This document shows positions 45,771-55,239 of a DNA stretch of 64,000 nt, piece after piece. The notes below the pieces were generated by a model. That model saw only the letters and a list, made by a program, of their open reading frames with translations, had not been told where the DNA came from and searched no databases. Position numbers and translations under genes: made by a program. Position 1 is the first letter of the stretch; every line of letters begins with the position of its first letter. This DNA comes from Fluoribacter gormanii (lineage in GTDB: Bacteria; Pseudomonadota; Gammaproteobacteria; Legionellales; Legionellaceae), in NCBI RefSeq assembly GCF_900156395.1, contig NZ_FTNL01000015.1, positions 41,567 to 105,566 of the forward strand, read 5' to 3'.

Positions 45771-46976
45771 TTAATTCTCTTGTGAGGCCAGATAATACCA
45801 TGAAGCGAAAGAACCTAACCCTAAAATAAGTAAAATTATCGCTAATGAGAATTGGCCATACCATTCACCAAGAGCAATAATCCCGCTGGACAACGCAGCA
45901 CTTAAGTCTTGCATGCATGCATATAAGGCACCGACAGTTCCGGCCATATGAGGAAATGGATGAAAAGCTCCAGCAAACGCATTGATAAAAGTAAACCCCA
46001 CTCCCATGCTAAACAAAGACACAGGGATCATGATGGAAAGTACGTTCTGCAATCCTATGAGTGACAAAAATAGCATGGTAAAACCACCGATTATCATAAA
46101 GATAATTCCGATAAACACCATGAAGGATACACCTTTTCTCATCACCATTTGACTGTTGATTATTCCGCTAACACAAATTGCACCAGCAATAAAAATTGTC
46201 AGTTGACCAAACTCTATAGGGCTAAGCCCTAATGTATCCTGAAAAAGGAATGGTGCGATCGCGAGATAACCAATCAAACCTGCGGAAGCAAGACAGGCGC
46301 ATAATGCATAACCTAAAAATACTTTCGATTTTAATAAGGCAAAATAATTGTCGCGCATTACTCTTAATTTAGTTGCATCAGGATTAAGGTTTTTATTCGT
46401 TTCAGGAAGAGTACATAACGCTAAAATCCATATAATAAGGCCAAATACCAACAAAATTAAAAAATTAAAACGCCATCCAAAATGTTCCTGGATATAGCCT
46501 CCGAGAACCGGAGAAGCAACCATAATAAAAACACTCACAATACCTACATAAGAACCAATTTTGGATAAGACTCTATCAGTAAAGAGATCACGAACTAGGG
46601 AACGGCCTACTGAACCACAACACCCTATACCAAATCCCTGAATAAAACGGCCAATAATCAAGACCAAAACTGAAGGCGCCAGAAAACAACATAGACTGCC
46701 TAAAATACTAAGACCAACACCAAACATAAGAGGTGGTTTACGACCAATTTTATCGGATAAAGGTCCGTAAAACACATGGGAAATGCTCAAACCAAGCATA
46801 AAGAGTGATAACGTTAATTGAATAGAGGCTTCACTACTGTTAAAAATTTTGGTAATTGCAGGTAATGAAGGAATATACTGATCGGTAGTCATCTGCATCA
46901 ATATCATAAGCATTAAAACAACAAAAACCAGTAAAGGATGTAACGAAACGTTCTGAACATCATTTTTTTTGTGCAT
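45771..46976 (-). CDS. Bcr/CflA-type MFS drug exporter
   Basis: 401 residues, about 12 membrane segments, 12-TMS drug:H+ antiporter. Motif LSDKIGRKPPLMFGV (motif A, DxxGRKP) and GFGIGCCGSVGRSLVRD (drug-transporter motif B/C area) and TTDQYIPSLPAI at the start are typical of Bcr/CflA. Start 46976 gives MHKKNDVQ; AAGGG lies upstream. It is co-transcribed with ACP 2 (12 bases), so the exporter is a candidate for the product of the acyl locus. Could equally export toxic compounds. Confidence 0.85.
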   Translation of the reverse strand: MHKKNDVQNVSLHPLLVFVVLMLMILMQMTTDQYIPSLPAITKIFNSSEASIQLTLSLFMLGLSISHVFYGPLSDKIGRKPPLMFGVGLSILGSLCCFLAPSVLVLIIGRFIQGFGIGCCGSVGRSLVRDLFTDRVLSKIGSYVGIVSVFIMVASPVLGGYIQEHFGWRFNFLILLVFGLIIWILALCTLPETNKNLNPDATKLRVMRDNYFALLKSKVFLGYALCACLASAGLIGYLAIAPFLFQDTLGLSPIEFGQLTIFIAGAICVSGIINSQMVMRKGVSFMVFIGIIFMIIGGFTMLFLSLIGLQNVLSIMIPVSLFSMGVGFTFINAFAGAFHPFPHMAGTVGALYACMQDLSAALSSGIIALGEWYGQFSLAIILLILGLGSFASWYYLASQEN

Positions 46977-47042
46977 CAAAAAACCCTTTTTAACCTTCTT
47001 ATTAATGGCACCTACCCGAATGAGGCCCATAGTATAGCAAAA

Positions 47043-47429
47043 TCACACCATGCATAGCCCCAAAATAATCAAGCAACAAATAAAACCAATAAACCATATG
47101 ATTGATCTTAACGAAGCCAAATCCATTAAATAAAAATAACAATAAATAACTCGGGAGATAATGTAAACAATCGCCAAAATTTGAATTGTTGTACCAATAT
47201 GATTTGTCGCCATCGCAGTTAATACAGCAGTAGCAAATACGAGTAACGATTCAAAACTGTTTTGATGGGCGGCAACCGCTCGTGCTCCCATTCCTTTTAA
47301 TCTTGCCTGTTGAGCTCTTGGATTATGATTATCGTATTTCCCTTCTTTTTGCATAAAATTGGCAACAACAATCTTGAGAAGATAGGGCAATAATATGGCA
47401 ATGAACAAACAAAAAATTAAGGTGGTCAT
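47043..47429 (-). CDS. MAPEG-family membrane protein
   Basis: 128 residues with four membrane helices. The family (membrane-associated proteins in eicosanoid and glutathione metabolism) shows NHNPRAQQARLKGMGARAVAAHQNSFES: the RA..NS.E pattern is its hallmark. Human members conjugate glutathione to lipids; bacterial ones may act on peroxidised or fatty-acid derived molecules. It lies 66 bases upstream of the exporter and probably in the same transcript. Start has only weak AGGA about ten bases away. Function is not tested. Confidence 0.78.
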   Translation of the reverse strand: MTTLIFCLFIAILLPYLLKIVVANFMQKEGKYDNHNPRAQQARLKGMGARAVAAHQNSFESLLVFATAVLTAMATNHIGTTIQILAIVYIISRVIYCYFYLMDLASLRSIIWFIGFICCLIILGLCMV

Positions 47430-47676
47430 AAAGTAGTATTTCCTAACAATAATCGTTTCACGTTAAAATCAAAAAACTGTAGCCTGGGTATTCCACTAGC
47501 ATAGCTTAGCGTTATTTCTGAGTAATTAATAAAAATGAACCATAATAACGAGAATATTAACCCAGTACAATGACTTGGGTTTCCCTATTCGATAAGGAAA
47601 ATAGTACTTTCTACCAATTAATTTCTTCTGTTATGATAAATTTTATTGAGTAGTTATTATTTAAAGGATTAGTACT

Positions 47677-48945
47677 ATGGTTCAAGATGAGTCCAAGAAA
47701 AAATCTAAAGGACATATTGTTTTATCGTCACATCCATCCGGACATACTGCTGCACCATTAAAAATTAAATGGGGCGCAGAAAACCCTAAAGAACGAGGTC
47801 CGGTAATCGCCTCCCTAACTAATATAAAAAATCGCAATGCGGTTGGTACCCACTCCGGCTCATATTCAGTTTATCGAGCACTTGCTGTCGCAGCTGGGGT
47901 ATTGGATCCCGAACATGTACCCGATCTAACGGATACAACACCACCCGTAGCTATAGGTCCTCATCCTCAATGGAGCGATACTCAGAAAATCGTCTCACTT
48001 GATCCCTGGGGACATCTTGTAGCGAGTGTTTTCGCAGAAGAAATTCATGCAGGATATGATATTCGACCTACAATAGCCGTTACCAAAGCACATATCAATA
48101 TTCCTGAATTGCATACAGCCATCCAAAAAGGCCGCCTTAAGCCCGATGGAAAAATATTAAAAGAATCCGGAGACGTAGCGGTTACTAAAGTTGCACTGGA
48201 GCCTGTGTGGTATTTACCCGGGATAGCGGAACGATTTGGCGTTTCAGAATCACTTTTGCGTCGAACCTTATTTGAACAAACAGCAGGAATGTTCCCTGAA
48301 CTGGTAACACGCTCTGATTATGATGTTTTTTTACCTCCTATAGGTGGAATGACCGCCTACTTTTTTGGTGATGTAACCACCATCCACGATCCAAAAATTG
48401 AGCTTACATGTCGTATTCATGATGAATGCAATGGCTCTGATGTGTTTGGTTCAGATATTTGTACCTGCAGACCCTATTTGGTACATGGAATCGAATTGTC
48501 TATTGAGTCCGCACAAAAAGGCGGCGCTGGTTTGATTGTTTATAATCGTAAAGAAGGAAGGGCTCTCGGTGAGGTAACCAAATTTTTAGTTTATAACGCT
48601 CGCAAAAGACAAAAAGGTGGCGATACGGCTGCTAAATACTTTGAAAGAACAGAGTGTGTTGCGGGAGTTCAAGACATGCGTTTTCAAGAATTAATGTCAG
48701 ATGTCTTGCATTGGCTTGGCATTACCAAGATTCATCGTTTCGTCTCCATGTCGAATATGAAATATGATGCATTACTCAAATCTGGAATTCAGGTTGTAGA
48801 ACGAGTAACCATTCCCGATGAACTCGTTCCTCCTGATGCACAAGTAGAAATGAATGCCAAACGTGCGGCCGGTTATTATTCACCCGATCGGATCGTAGAC
48901 ATTAATGAATTAGCAAGAACTAGAGGACGCGATCTTAATGAGTAA
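47677..48945 (+). CDS. URC1-like, GTP cyclohydrolase II-related protein
   Basis: 422 residues, about twice RibA. It is a GTP-cyclohydrolase-II-like protein of the uracil catabolism (URC) pathway. The zinc site is present in HDECNGSDVFGSDICTC (C251, C262, C264, matching RibA C54, C65, C67). An N-terminal extra region of about 200 residues has WSDTQKIVSLDPWGH. It is not riboflavin RibA: no ribB fusion, no rib genes nearby, and DUF1688 plus upp follow. URC1 acts on a uracil-derived ribosyl nucleotide; the exact step is not established. AAGGA eight bases before ATG. Overlaps the next gene by eight bases. Confidence 0.85.
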   Translation: MVQDESKKKSKGHIVLSSHPSGHTAAPLKIKWGAENPKERGPVIASLTNIKNRNAVGTHSGSYSVYRALAVAAGVLDPEHVPDLTDTTPPVAIGPHPQWSDTQKIVSLDPWGHLVASVFAEEIHAGYDIRPTIAVTKAHINIPELHTAIQKGRLKPDGKILKESGDVAVTKVALEPVWYLPGIAERFGVSESLLRRTLFEQTAGMFPELVTRSDYDVFLPPIGGMTAYFFGDVTTIHDPKIELTCRIHDECNGSDVFGSDICTCRPYLVHGIELSIESAQKGGAGLIVYNRKEGRALGEVTKFLVYNARKRQKGGDTAAKYFERTECVAGVQDMRFQELMSDVLHWLGITKIHRFVSMSNMKYDALLKSGIQVVERVTIPDELVPPDAQVEMNAKRAAGYYSPDRIVDINELARTRGRDLNE

Positions 48946-50176
48946 TGAACAAGAAACAGCCCACGTGTTAGACACGTTAAAGGATCCGCGGACTATACGT
49001 GTGCGCTCACAAGCTATTTTAGAGCGAGTGAAACAAGACAAGTCAGCTTATTTCTCCCTGGATCCGGAAAAAATGACCAGCACCGCTTCTTTTGTTATTG
49101 AAGTCATTAAGGATAATTATCCAAATCTTGATATTCCTTATCACAGTCGTTGGCGTCATTTTGAAGCTGGGGGTATTAACCGAATAAAAAAAATGCTGCA
49201 ACAATTGAACACTTTGTCTGCAGAGGAACAGGGAAAAATCCTTTATGAACTGGTAATCATCAGTGTATTTCTAGATGCCGGCGCCGGGCAATATTGGCAC
49301 TATAAGGAACCTGAGACAGGGACAGAATATTCCCGTTCAGAAGGCCTTGCCTTAGCAAGCTTATCTCTTTATCAAGAAGGTGTTTTCAGTACCCTCCCAA
49401 CCGAACCCCTGAGAGTAGATTCCGAGCGTTTATTGACTTTTAATGAAGATGAGTTACGTCATGGATTCCAGGTAAGTTCCGAAAATCCACTAGATGGCCT
49501 TTCCGGGAGAGTTGCCTTACTCAATCGACTTGGCGCATTAATACAAAAGGATGAGCATCATTTTGGAAAAGAAAACCGCTTGGGTAACTTTTATACTTAT
49601 ATAAGCTCCTTGGCGGCAAATAACAGACTTACAGCACCTCAAATCTTTCATGAAGTACTCAATACATTTAACGAAATATGGCCAACCAGACTTTCATTTC
49701 ATGGAGCCCCACTTGGAGATGTGTGGCAATATAATGCTCTAAAAACAAATGATCCAGGCTCAGAATACATTCCATTTCATAAATTATCCCAGTGGCTTAC
49801 CTACTCCTTGATTGAGCCATTAGAACAAGCAGGAATTACAGTAACTCATTTGGAAGAACTCACTGGTTTACCAGAGTATCGAAATGGTGGTTTACTTATC
49901 GATTGTGGTGTACTGCAGATAAAAAATAAAGAAATTCTGGAAAAAGCCATGCCACCTGATTCAGAAATGATCGTGGAGTGGCGAGCATTAACCATTACAC
50001 TCTTGGATGAATTAGCTGCGTTGATCAGAAAAAAATTGCAAAAAAATGCCCATGAACTCCCTTTGGCTAAAATTTTGCAAGGAGGCACCTGGGAGGCCGG
50101 ACGACGAATTGCGAAACAAAAACGTCCCCAAGGCACCCCTCCTATCCAAATTATTAGTGATGGTACCGTTTTTTAA
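48938..50176 (+). CDS. URC4-like protein (DUF1688)
   Basis: 412 residues, DUF1688 family, the URC4 component of uracil catabolism. No membrane segment. Conserved stretches: YHSRWRHFEAGGINRI, GAGQYWHY.EPETG..YSRSEGLALASL, FHKLSQWLTYSLIEPLEQAG and EWRALTITLLDELA; the GAGxxW and SRSEGLA motifs recur in all family members. The biochemical activity is unknown. It overlaps URC1 by eight bases (ATG inside the URC1 C-terminus) and precedes upp by 128 bases, which contain a repeat. Confidence 0.85.
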   Translation: MSNEQETAHVLDTLKDPRTIRVRSQAILERVKQDKSAYFSLDPEKMTSTASFVIEVIKDNYPNLDIPYHSRWRHFEAGGINRIKKMLQQLNTLSAEEQGKILYELVIISVFLDAGAGQYWHYKEPETGTEYSRSEGLALASLSLYQEGVFSTLPTEPLRVDSERLLTFNEDELRHGFQVSSENPLDGLSGRVALLNRLGALIQKDEHHFGKENRLGNFYTYISSLAANNRLTAPQIFHEVLNTFNEIWPTRLSFHGAPLGDVWQYNALKTNDPGSEYIPFHKLSQWLTYSLIEPLEQAGITVTHLEELTGLPEYRNGGLLIDCGVLQIKNKEILEKAMPPDSEMIVEWRALTITLLDELAALIRKKLQKNAHELPLAKILQGGTWEAGRRIAKQKRPQGTPPIQIISDGTVF

Positions 50177-50242
50177 ATTAAGACAGGATGTATTGTAGAC
50201 AAAGTGAAGCACAAGCCGTAACGGGTTTCCTAACAAAGATTT

Positions 50243-50267
50243 CCCGGGTCTTCGTCGCTACACAGGC
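50243..50267 (-). repeat. Degenerate copy of the dispersed intergenic repeat
   Basis: Minus strand: GCCTGTGTAGCGACGAAG then ACCCGGG, 25 bases. Same ends as the 28-base copies at 12863 and 42876, three bases shorter. It lies between URC4 and upp. Confidence 0.5.
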
Positions 50268-50304
50268 TACAATTCTTCACATAAAACCGCAGTTTGGAGT
50301 TAAA

Positions 50305-50949
50305 ATGAACAATCAACATGTTGTTGTAGTGAGTCACCCGTTAATTCAGCATAAATTAACAATTATGCGCCGAAAAGATACCAGTACTGTCAAATTTCGT
50401 ACTTTGATGCATGAAATTAGCATGTTACTCGCTTATGAAATCACTCGTGATTTAGAAATCGAATATGAAGAAATCGAAACACCCCTAGCCATGATGCAAT
50501 CGCCTGTTTTAAAAGGTAAAAAATTGGTTTTTGTTTCAATTTTGCGAGCAGGCAATGGCTTAGTCGATGGAATGTTACAACTTGTACCTACAGCACGAAT
50601 TGGTCACATTGGTTTGTATCGCGATCCTAAAACGCTAGAAGCTATTGAATATTACATTAAACTTCCAGAGCATACTCGAGATCGCGATGTCATTGTAGTT
50701 GACCCTATGTTAGCGACTGGAAATTCAGCAATTGCCGCAGTTAAGGAAATTAAAGCCATTTGTCCCAAATCGATCAAATTTCTCTGTCTGCTTGCCTCGC
50801 CTGAAGGAATTGCAGCATTTCATGAAGAACATCCAGAAATTCCCATTTACACGGCAGCAATCGATCAACAACTCAATGAAAAAGGCTATATTATCCCAGG
50901 ATTGGGAGATGCAGGGGATCGACTTTATGGTACCAAACTGGAATATTAG
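50305..50949 (+). CDS. upp: Uracil phosphoribosyltransferase
   Basis: 214 residues. Converts uracil and PRPP to UMP; it is also URC6 in the uracil catabolic route. Signatures: [14 protein letters not shown], the PRPP site [15 protein letters not shown], and the C-terminal [16 protein letters not shown] at 50305 has GGAG five bases upstream, and the protein then has the expected Upp length; a longer frame would add 39 residues without support. It follows URC1 and URC4, so uracil catabolism is a likely second role besides salvage. Confidence 0.95.
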   Translation: MNNQHVVVVSHPLIQHKLTIMRRKDTSTVKFRTLMHEISMLLAYEITRDLEIEYEEIETPLAMMQSPVLKGKKLVFVSILRAGNGLVDGMLQLVPTARIGHIGLYRDPKTLEAIEYYIKLPEHTRDRDVIVVDPMLATGNSAIAAVKEIKAICPKSIKFLCLLASPEGIAAFHEEHPEIPIYTAAIDQQLNEKGYIIPGLGDAGDRLYGTKLEY

Positions 50950-51070
50950 CCCCTAAAATTAAGTAAATATACATGACACATTCCGTCAACATAAGAGACG
51001 ATTGTTGAAATTTTAGCTTCGCAGTGTTAATATTGAACACCGTGCTCGGTATTATATAAAGGACGTTTTA

Positions 51071-52366
51071 ATGTCATCAAATGAAACTGCAGGAATACTT
51101 TCATCTTTAGCAGCAAATAAAAAGTATTCATTGACAAAACAGGATACCGTCTGGATGCTAAGTCTTTACGGTACTGCTGTAGGCGCTGGAACTCTTTTCC
51201 TTCCAATAGATGCAGGACTTAATGGGATCTGGCCCTTGATTATAATGACTGTACTTGCCTTTCCCATGACGTACTTCTCACATCGTGCACTATGCCGTTT
51301 TGTTTTATCAGGTTCCTCTACTCAAAATGACATTACCGATGTGGTTGAAGAGCACTTCGGTACTTTTGCAGGAAGAATACTGACAGGTTTGTATTTTTTC
51401 GCGATTTATCCCATTTTATTGATGTATAGTGTGGCCATTACCAATACTACTGAAAGTTTTCTTGTGAATCAGTTAGGTTTGTCTGCACCTCCGAGAGCAC
51501 TTTTAGCCATAATTCTCATTCTTGCTCTTATGGCCATTGTCCGCTTTGGTCAGGAAATAATTGTCAAATCGATGTCCGTAATGGTTTATCCTTTTGCAAC
51601 CATACTATTATTCTTGTCTATTTATTTAATTCCCAACTGGAATAACGCCATTTTACAACAAGGCAACTCATTACATGCCAACGGTGGTCATGGATTGCTA
51701 ATGACTCTGTGGTTAGTCATTCCAGTCATGGTATTTTCATTTAATCATTCACCAATTATTTCATCTTTCGCAGTGAATCAAAAAGAACAACATGGTATCG
51801 ATGCAGACCGCCATAGTACCTCGATTATGCGCTACAGCCATTTACTCATGGTTTTTTCAGTGATGTTCTTTGTATTCAGTTGTGTTTTTAGTCTCTCACC
51901 GCAGGATCTTGTGCAAGCAAAACAACAAAACATTTCAATTCTATCTTATCTTGCAAATCATTTTAAAACGCCGCTGATTGCAAGCATCGCTCCTATCATT
52001 GCTTTTATTGCAATTTCCAAATCGTTTCTTGGCCATTATTTAGGAGCTAAAGAAGGCCTTAGCAGTATAATTGTCAATTTGCTAAAGCCAAAAGGAAAAA
52101 AAATAAGCCCATGCAAGTTACAACGAATCATAGAAATTTTTATGGTCCTGACCTGCTGGCTTGTAGCTACAATCAATCCCAACATCTTAAAAATGATAGA
52201 AACTCTGGGTGGGCCAGTTATTGCTATCCTGCTATTTATTATGCCTATGTATGCAACAGCCAAAATTCCAGCAATGAAAAAATATCGCACACATGTTGTA
52301 AGCAATGTATTTACAACAATCATGGGCATTATCTCTATTTCAGCCATAGTATATGGCTTGCTGTAA
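51071..52366 (+). CDS. HAAAP-family amino-acid permease (SdaC/TdcC-like)
   Basis: 431 residues, about 11 membrane segments, hydroxy/aromatic amino acid permease family (SdaC, TdcC, YhaO). The N-terminus MLSLYGTAVGAGTLFLPID is the family hallmark, followed by LIIMTVLAFPMTYFSHRALCRF and FSFNHSPIISSFA. Imports serine, threonine or an aromatic amino acid by proton symport. A ribosome site AGGACG precedes the ATG. No serine deaminase is adjacent. The substrate cannot be chosen from sequence alone. Confidence 0.88.
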   Translation: MSSNETAGILSSLAANKKYSLTKQDTVWMLSLYGTAVGAGTLFLPIDAGLNGIWPLIIMTVLAFPMTYFSHRALCRFVLSGSSTQNDITDVVEEHFGTFAGRILTGLYFFAIYPILLMYSVAITNTTESFLVNQLGLSAPPRALLAIILILALMAIVRFGQEIIVKSMSVMVYPFATILLFLSIYLIPNWNNAILQQGNSLHANGGHGLLMTLWLVIPVMVFSFNHSPIISSFAVNQKEQHGIDADRHSTSIMRYSHLLMVFSVMFFVFSCVFSLSPQDLVQAKQQNISILSYLANHFKTPLIASIAPIIAFIAISKSFLGHYLGAKEGLSSIIVNLLKPKGKKISPCKLQRIIEIFMVLTCWLVATINPNILKMIETLGGPVIAILLFIMPMYATAKIPAMKKYRTHVVSNVFTTIMGIISISAIVYGLL

Positions 52367-52376
52367 AAATGGATCC

Positions 52377-52409
52377 TAGCCTGCGTGCAACATAACCAGA
52401 CACAGGCTA
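52377..52409. repeat. Small palindromic structure after the permease gene
   Basis: TAGCCTG pairs with CAGGCTA across a 19-base loop; GCAAC inside and GTTGC just outside can form an alternative pairing. It lies 11 bases after the permease stop and could end transcription or be a degenerate copy of the GCCTG-type repeat. There is no T-run. Confidence 0.4.
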
Positions 52410-52486
52410 AGTTGCGCCCAGCTCCTATTTTCATTCCTACGAAAATATGAAACAATTTATATCAATTTCATTCAATACTATTTTCG

Positions 52487-53278
52487 ATGCACGTTGAATT
52501 TCACCATGTACCTATAGAAAACATTCAAGCGGGACAATATCAGCCCAGACAAGATTTTAATGACATCGCATTAAAAGAACTCGCCCAATCGATTGTATCT
52601 CAGGGTTTGATTGAACCCTTGATCGTAAGATCAATAGCAAAACAACGTTATGAAATTATTGCTGGAGAAAGAAGATGGCGCGCTGCAAAAATAGCAGGAT
52701 TGCAAACAGTGCCTTGCCTGATAGGAGATTATAGTGACAAACAAGCATGCGCTCTCACTTTAATTGAAAATATTCAACGAGAAGATTTAAATTTGATTGA
52801 AGAAGCAAGCGCTTATCGGCGTTTGGTTGATGAATTTAATTATCATCAAGATGAAATTGCTACTTTAGTTGGAAAATCACGTAGTCATGTTGCCAATATT
52901 ATTCGTCTACTTAGTTTAAGTGAAAAAGTAAAAAATTTAATTCGGGATAAAATGTTATCTTTGGGACATGCGCGAGTCCTCGTAGGACTAAGTCCAGCGC
53001 AACAAGAATACTTAGCCCAGCAAACTATAGAGCAACAATGGTCTGTGAGACAGTTAGAACACGCGGTTAAAATGCAAAAAAACAAAGAATCTTCTCCTCA
53101 CCAAAATGCTAAAAAAGATCGAGACATAGAGCGATTGCAAACGGTATTGGCAGAGCAAGTGGGGGCTCCTGTACAAATAATAAACGACAATGGTGATGGA
53201 GGGTGGTTACAAGTTAAATTTTTTGATAATGATACCCTTGCAGGACTTTTGGAGCGATTGGGCTTGCGATATGATTAG
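52487..53278 (+). CDS. ParB-like CTPase/partition protein, orphan
   Basis: 263 residues. ParB/Noc family: VPIENIQAGQYQPR (box I region), IVRSIAKQRYEIIAGERRWRAAKIAG (box II, the GERRWRA CTP-binding site), TLIENIQREDLNLIEEA and a helix-turn-helix with VGKSRSHVANIIRLL. Normal ParB proteins sit next to parA; none is here, so this may be a second ParB (Noc-like or nucleoid-related). No extra N-terminal ParA-contact stretch is visible: the sequence begins almost at box I. The stop overlaps the earliest frame of the dacB gene that follows. Confidence 0.88.
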   Translation: MHVEFHHVPIENIQAGQYQPRQDFNDIALKELAQSIVSQGLIEPLIVRSIAKQRYEIIAGERRWRAAKIAGLQTVPCLIGDYSDKQACALTLIENIQREDLNLIEEASAYRRLVDEFNYHQDEIATLVGKSRSHVANIIRLLSLSEKVKNLIRDKMLSLGHARVLVGLSPAQQEYLAQQTIEQQWSVRQLEHAVKMQKNKESSPHQNAKKDRDIERLQTVLAEQVGAPVQIINDNGDGGWLQVKFFDNDTLAGLLERLGLRYD

Positions 53279-53333
53279 ACCATGTTTATCAACCCTCTCT
53301 TCAGCATATGGTAAAGCAAAAGGAACAACATCG

Positions 53334-55124
53334 ATGAAAAGGAGCTTAACTGGCACAGTTTTAATGGCATTATCAGCGCTGTCAAATGGTGCCAGTATCC
53401 AAAGCGAGGTGGATAAGTTAGTTAACCGTATTAATCCAAATGTTAATCTCGGAATTGTCGTACTTGACCTAACCTCTGGTCAAACTCTATACCGCCGCAA
53501 TGCCGAACGGTTGTATATCCCTGCAAGTAATATGAAGCTTTTTTCGGAAGCAGCTGCTTTAATGGTGCTTGGGCCAGATTATCGCTTTAAAAATCAATTA
53601 AATGTGAGTGCTGGTAAAATTGAACAAGGAGTGCTCCAAGGAAACGTTTATGTGCAACTAAGTGGAGATCCTTCATTTAGCCGCAATGATTTAAACATGC
53701 TACTTTCTTCCCTGAAAGAATGGAATATCAATACCATCCAGGGTAATGTATACATCGATAGCAGTTTTTCCGGAGTCGATCCCTATCCACCTGGTTGGCT
53801 AACTACAGATTTATCCTACAGCTATGGTGCCCCCAATGCCCCAGTTATGGTTGACTCTAATCGTTTGACTGTTACTGTAAACCCTGGAGCTCAGACTGGA
53901 GATCCAGCAATCGTTGAAGCAGATGACGGTGGTGGCGCCATCACATTAAATAACCTGGCTACAACTAAAGCCAATGCCAAAGGCTGTGGTGTAGGGTTTA
54001 GTCTAGATCAAAACAATCATTTAACTGTTCGTGGTTGCGTCGGAGTGGGACAGTGGGCAGTACAACAACGTTTGGCTATAAAAAACCCTTTAATGTATGC
54101 TCAAGCCATGATCAAAAACCAATTGATAAAAGCCAATATCCAACTCAATGGTCAAGTGCAATTAGGTAAAACTCCAGCGGGTTCTTTATTAATTGCAACC
54201 CAATACTCTAAACCCGTATCGCAATTGATGGCAGATACATTAAAACCCTCTGATAATCTCTACGCGGACAGCCTTTATTTACATGCTGCGGAAAAACTCA
54301 AAGGAGCTCCTGTCAACTGGCGAGGAGCAGAGCCCTTGATCAAAAACTTTTTACAATCCCAAACAGGAATCGATTTTTCCAATGCAATTTTTACTGATGG
54401 GTCAGGCCTATCACGCTACAGCTTGGTAACCCCTGAGCAAACCATATCACTACTAAAATTTTTATATCAACGTTTTCCATTATCTTATGAATACATATCC
54501 GCACTACCTATTTCTGGACGTGATGGAACCTTGCAAAAAAGATTCCGTATTCCGATACAACAAGGTTTTGTGCGTGCTAAAACGGGTACCATGACCGGGA
54601 TAAACAGTCTTTCAGGCTATTTATATACGGCCAATGGTCATACTTTGGCTTTTGCAATGTATGTCAACAGACAACCTGGAAAAGCGTCTGGCCCCGGACG
54701 TCCTGTATTGGATGCAATTATTACTTATTTTCTACAGAAAAACCCGGAAAGCAGTCGTTTAAGTCGCGTTTTTTCACCACATCAACGCATTAGTTTTCAA
54801 TTGAATCCTACTCAAGCTGAAAAACAAAAAGTACATCAAGCTCGATGGAGACGTTTGGAGTCTGCAATACGAACTGCGCTGAGAGGACAATCTGTTAACA
54901 TAATCTATCGAGGCAATGAGCTTATCGTAAATGATAACCAAGCGGATCCAGGAAAAGTATGGTCAACATTGCAATCTGTAGTAAAAAAATATCCTTTTGC
55001 AGTAATGCTGTCTTCCAAGACGCTACCGATTAATTCTTCTGGTAGCCCTGCTCTACTCTGGATACAGGCACCCGATACATCCAATCAAACTCAAAGAATA
55101 TGGAGCATTCGGGAAGCAGCCTAG
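53334..55124 (+). CDS. dacB: D-alanyl-D-alanine carboxypeptidase/endopeptidase (PBP4, S13) with C-terminal extension
   Basis: 596 residues. Periplasmic peptidase S13 that trims and cleaves peptidoglycan cross-links. Signal peptide MKRSLTGTVLMALSALSNG. Active-site Ser S65 in PASNMKLF (SxxK), SDN in PSDNLYADS and KTG in VRAKTGTM, all intact. The family usually ends near 480 residues; here about 110 more follow (from ESSRLSRVFSPHQR to the end) with a Lys/Arg-rich amphipathic segment I do not recognise. AGGA ten bases before the chosen ATG; an earlier in-frame ATG at 53271 overlaps parB and lacks a signal peptide. Confidence 0.92.
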   Translation: MKRSLTGTVLMALSALSNGASIQSEVDKLVNRINPNVNLGIVVLDLTSGQTLYRRNAERLYIPASNMKLFSEAAALMVLGPDYRFKNQLNVSAGKIEQGVLQGNVYVQLSGDPSFSRNDLNMLLSSLKEWNINTIQGNVYIDSSFSGVDPYPPGWLTTDLSYSYGAPNAPVMVDSNRLTVTVNPGAQTGDPAIVEADDGGGAITLNNLATTKANAKGCGVGFSLDQNNHLTVRGCVGVGQWAVQQRLAIKNPLMYAQAMIKNQLIKANIQLNGQVQLGKTPAGSLLIATQYSKPVSQLMADTLKPSDNLYADSLYLHAAEKLKGAPVNWRGAEPLIKNFLQSQTGIDFSNAIFTDGSGLSRYSLVTPEQTISLLKFLYQRFPLSYEYISALPISGRDGTLQKRFRIPIQQGFVRAKTGTMTGINSLSGYLYTANGHTLAFAMYVNRQPGKASGPGRPVLDAIITYFLQKNPESSRLSRVFSPHQRISFQLNPTQAEKQKVHQARWRRLESAIRTALRGQSVNIIYRGNELIVNDNQADPGKVWSTLQSVVKKYPFAVMLSSKTLPINSSGSPALLWIQAPDTSNQTQRIWSIREAA

Positions 55125-55239
55125 AAATGAATCATTGTGACATGCAACGAAACTTGGGAAGAGCACAAAATTTCTGAGTTTCGTTACCCTCACCCAACCT
55201 AAATGATTTAATATAGCCAATATCCCTGAATAAATTACA

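Noticed and set aside
47677..48945. Riboflavin-pathway RibA
   Set aside because: It is twice the length of RibA, and its neighbours are DUF1688 and upp, not rib genes.
53190..53333. Longer N-terminal reading frame of the PBP4 gene running into parB
   Set aside because: The true start is judged to be 53334, where a signal peptide begins and AGGA lies upstream; the extension overlaps parB coding sequence.
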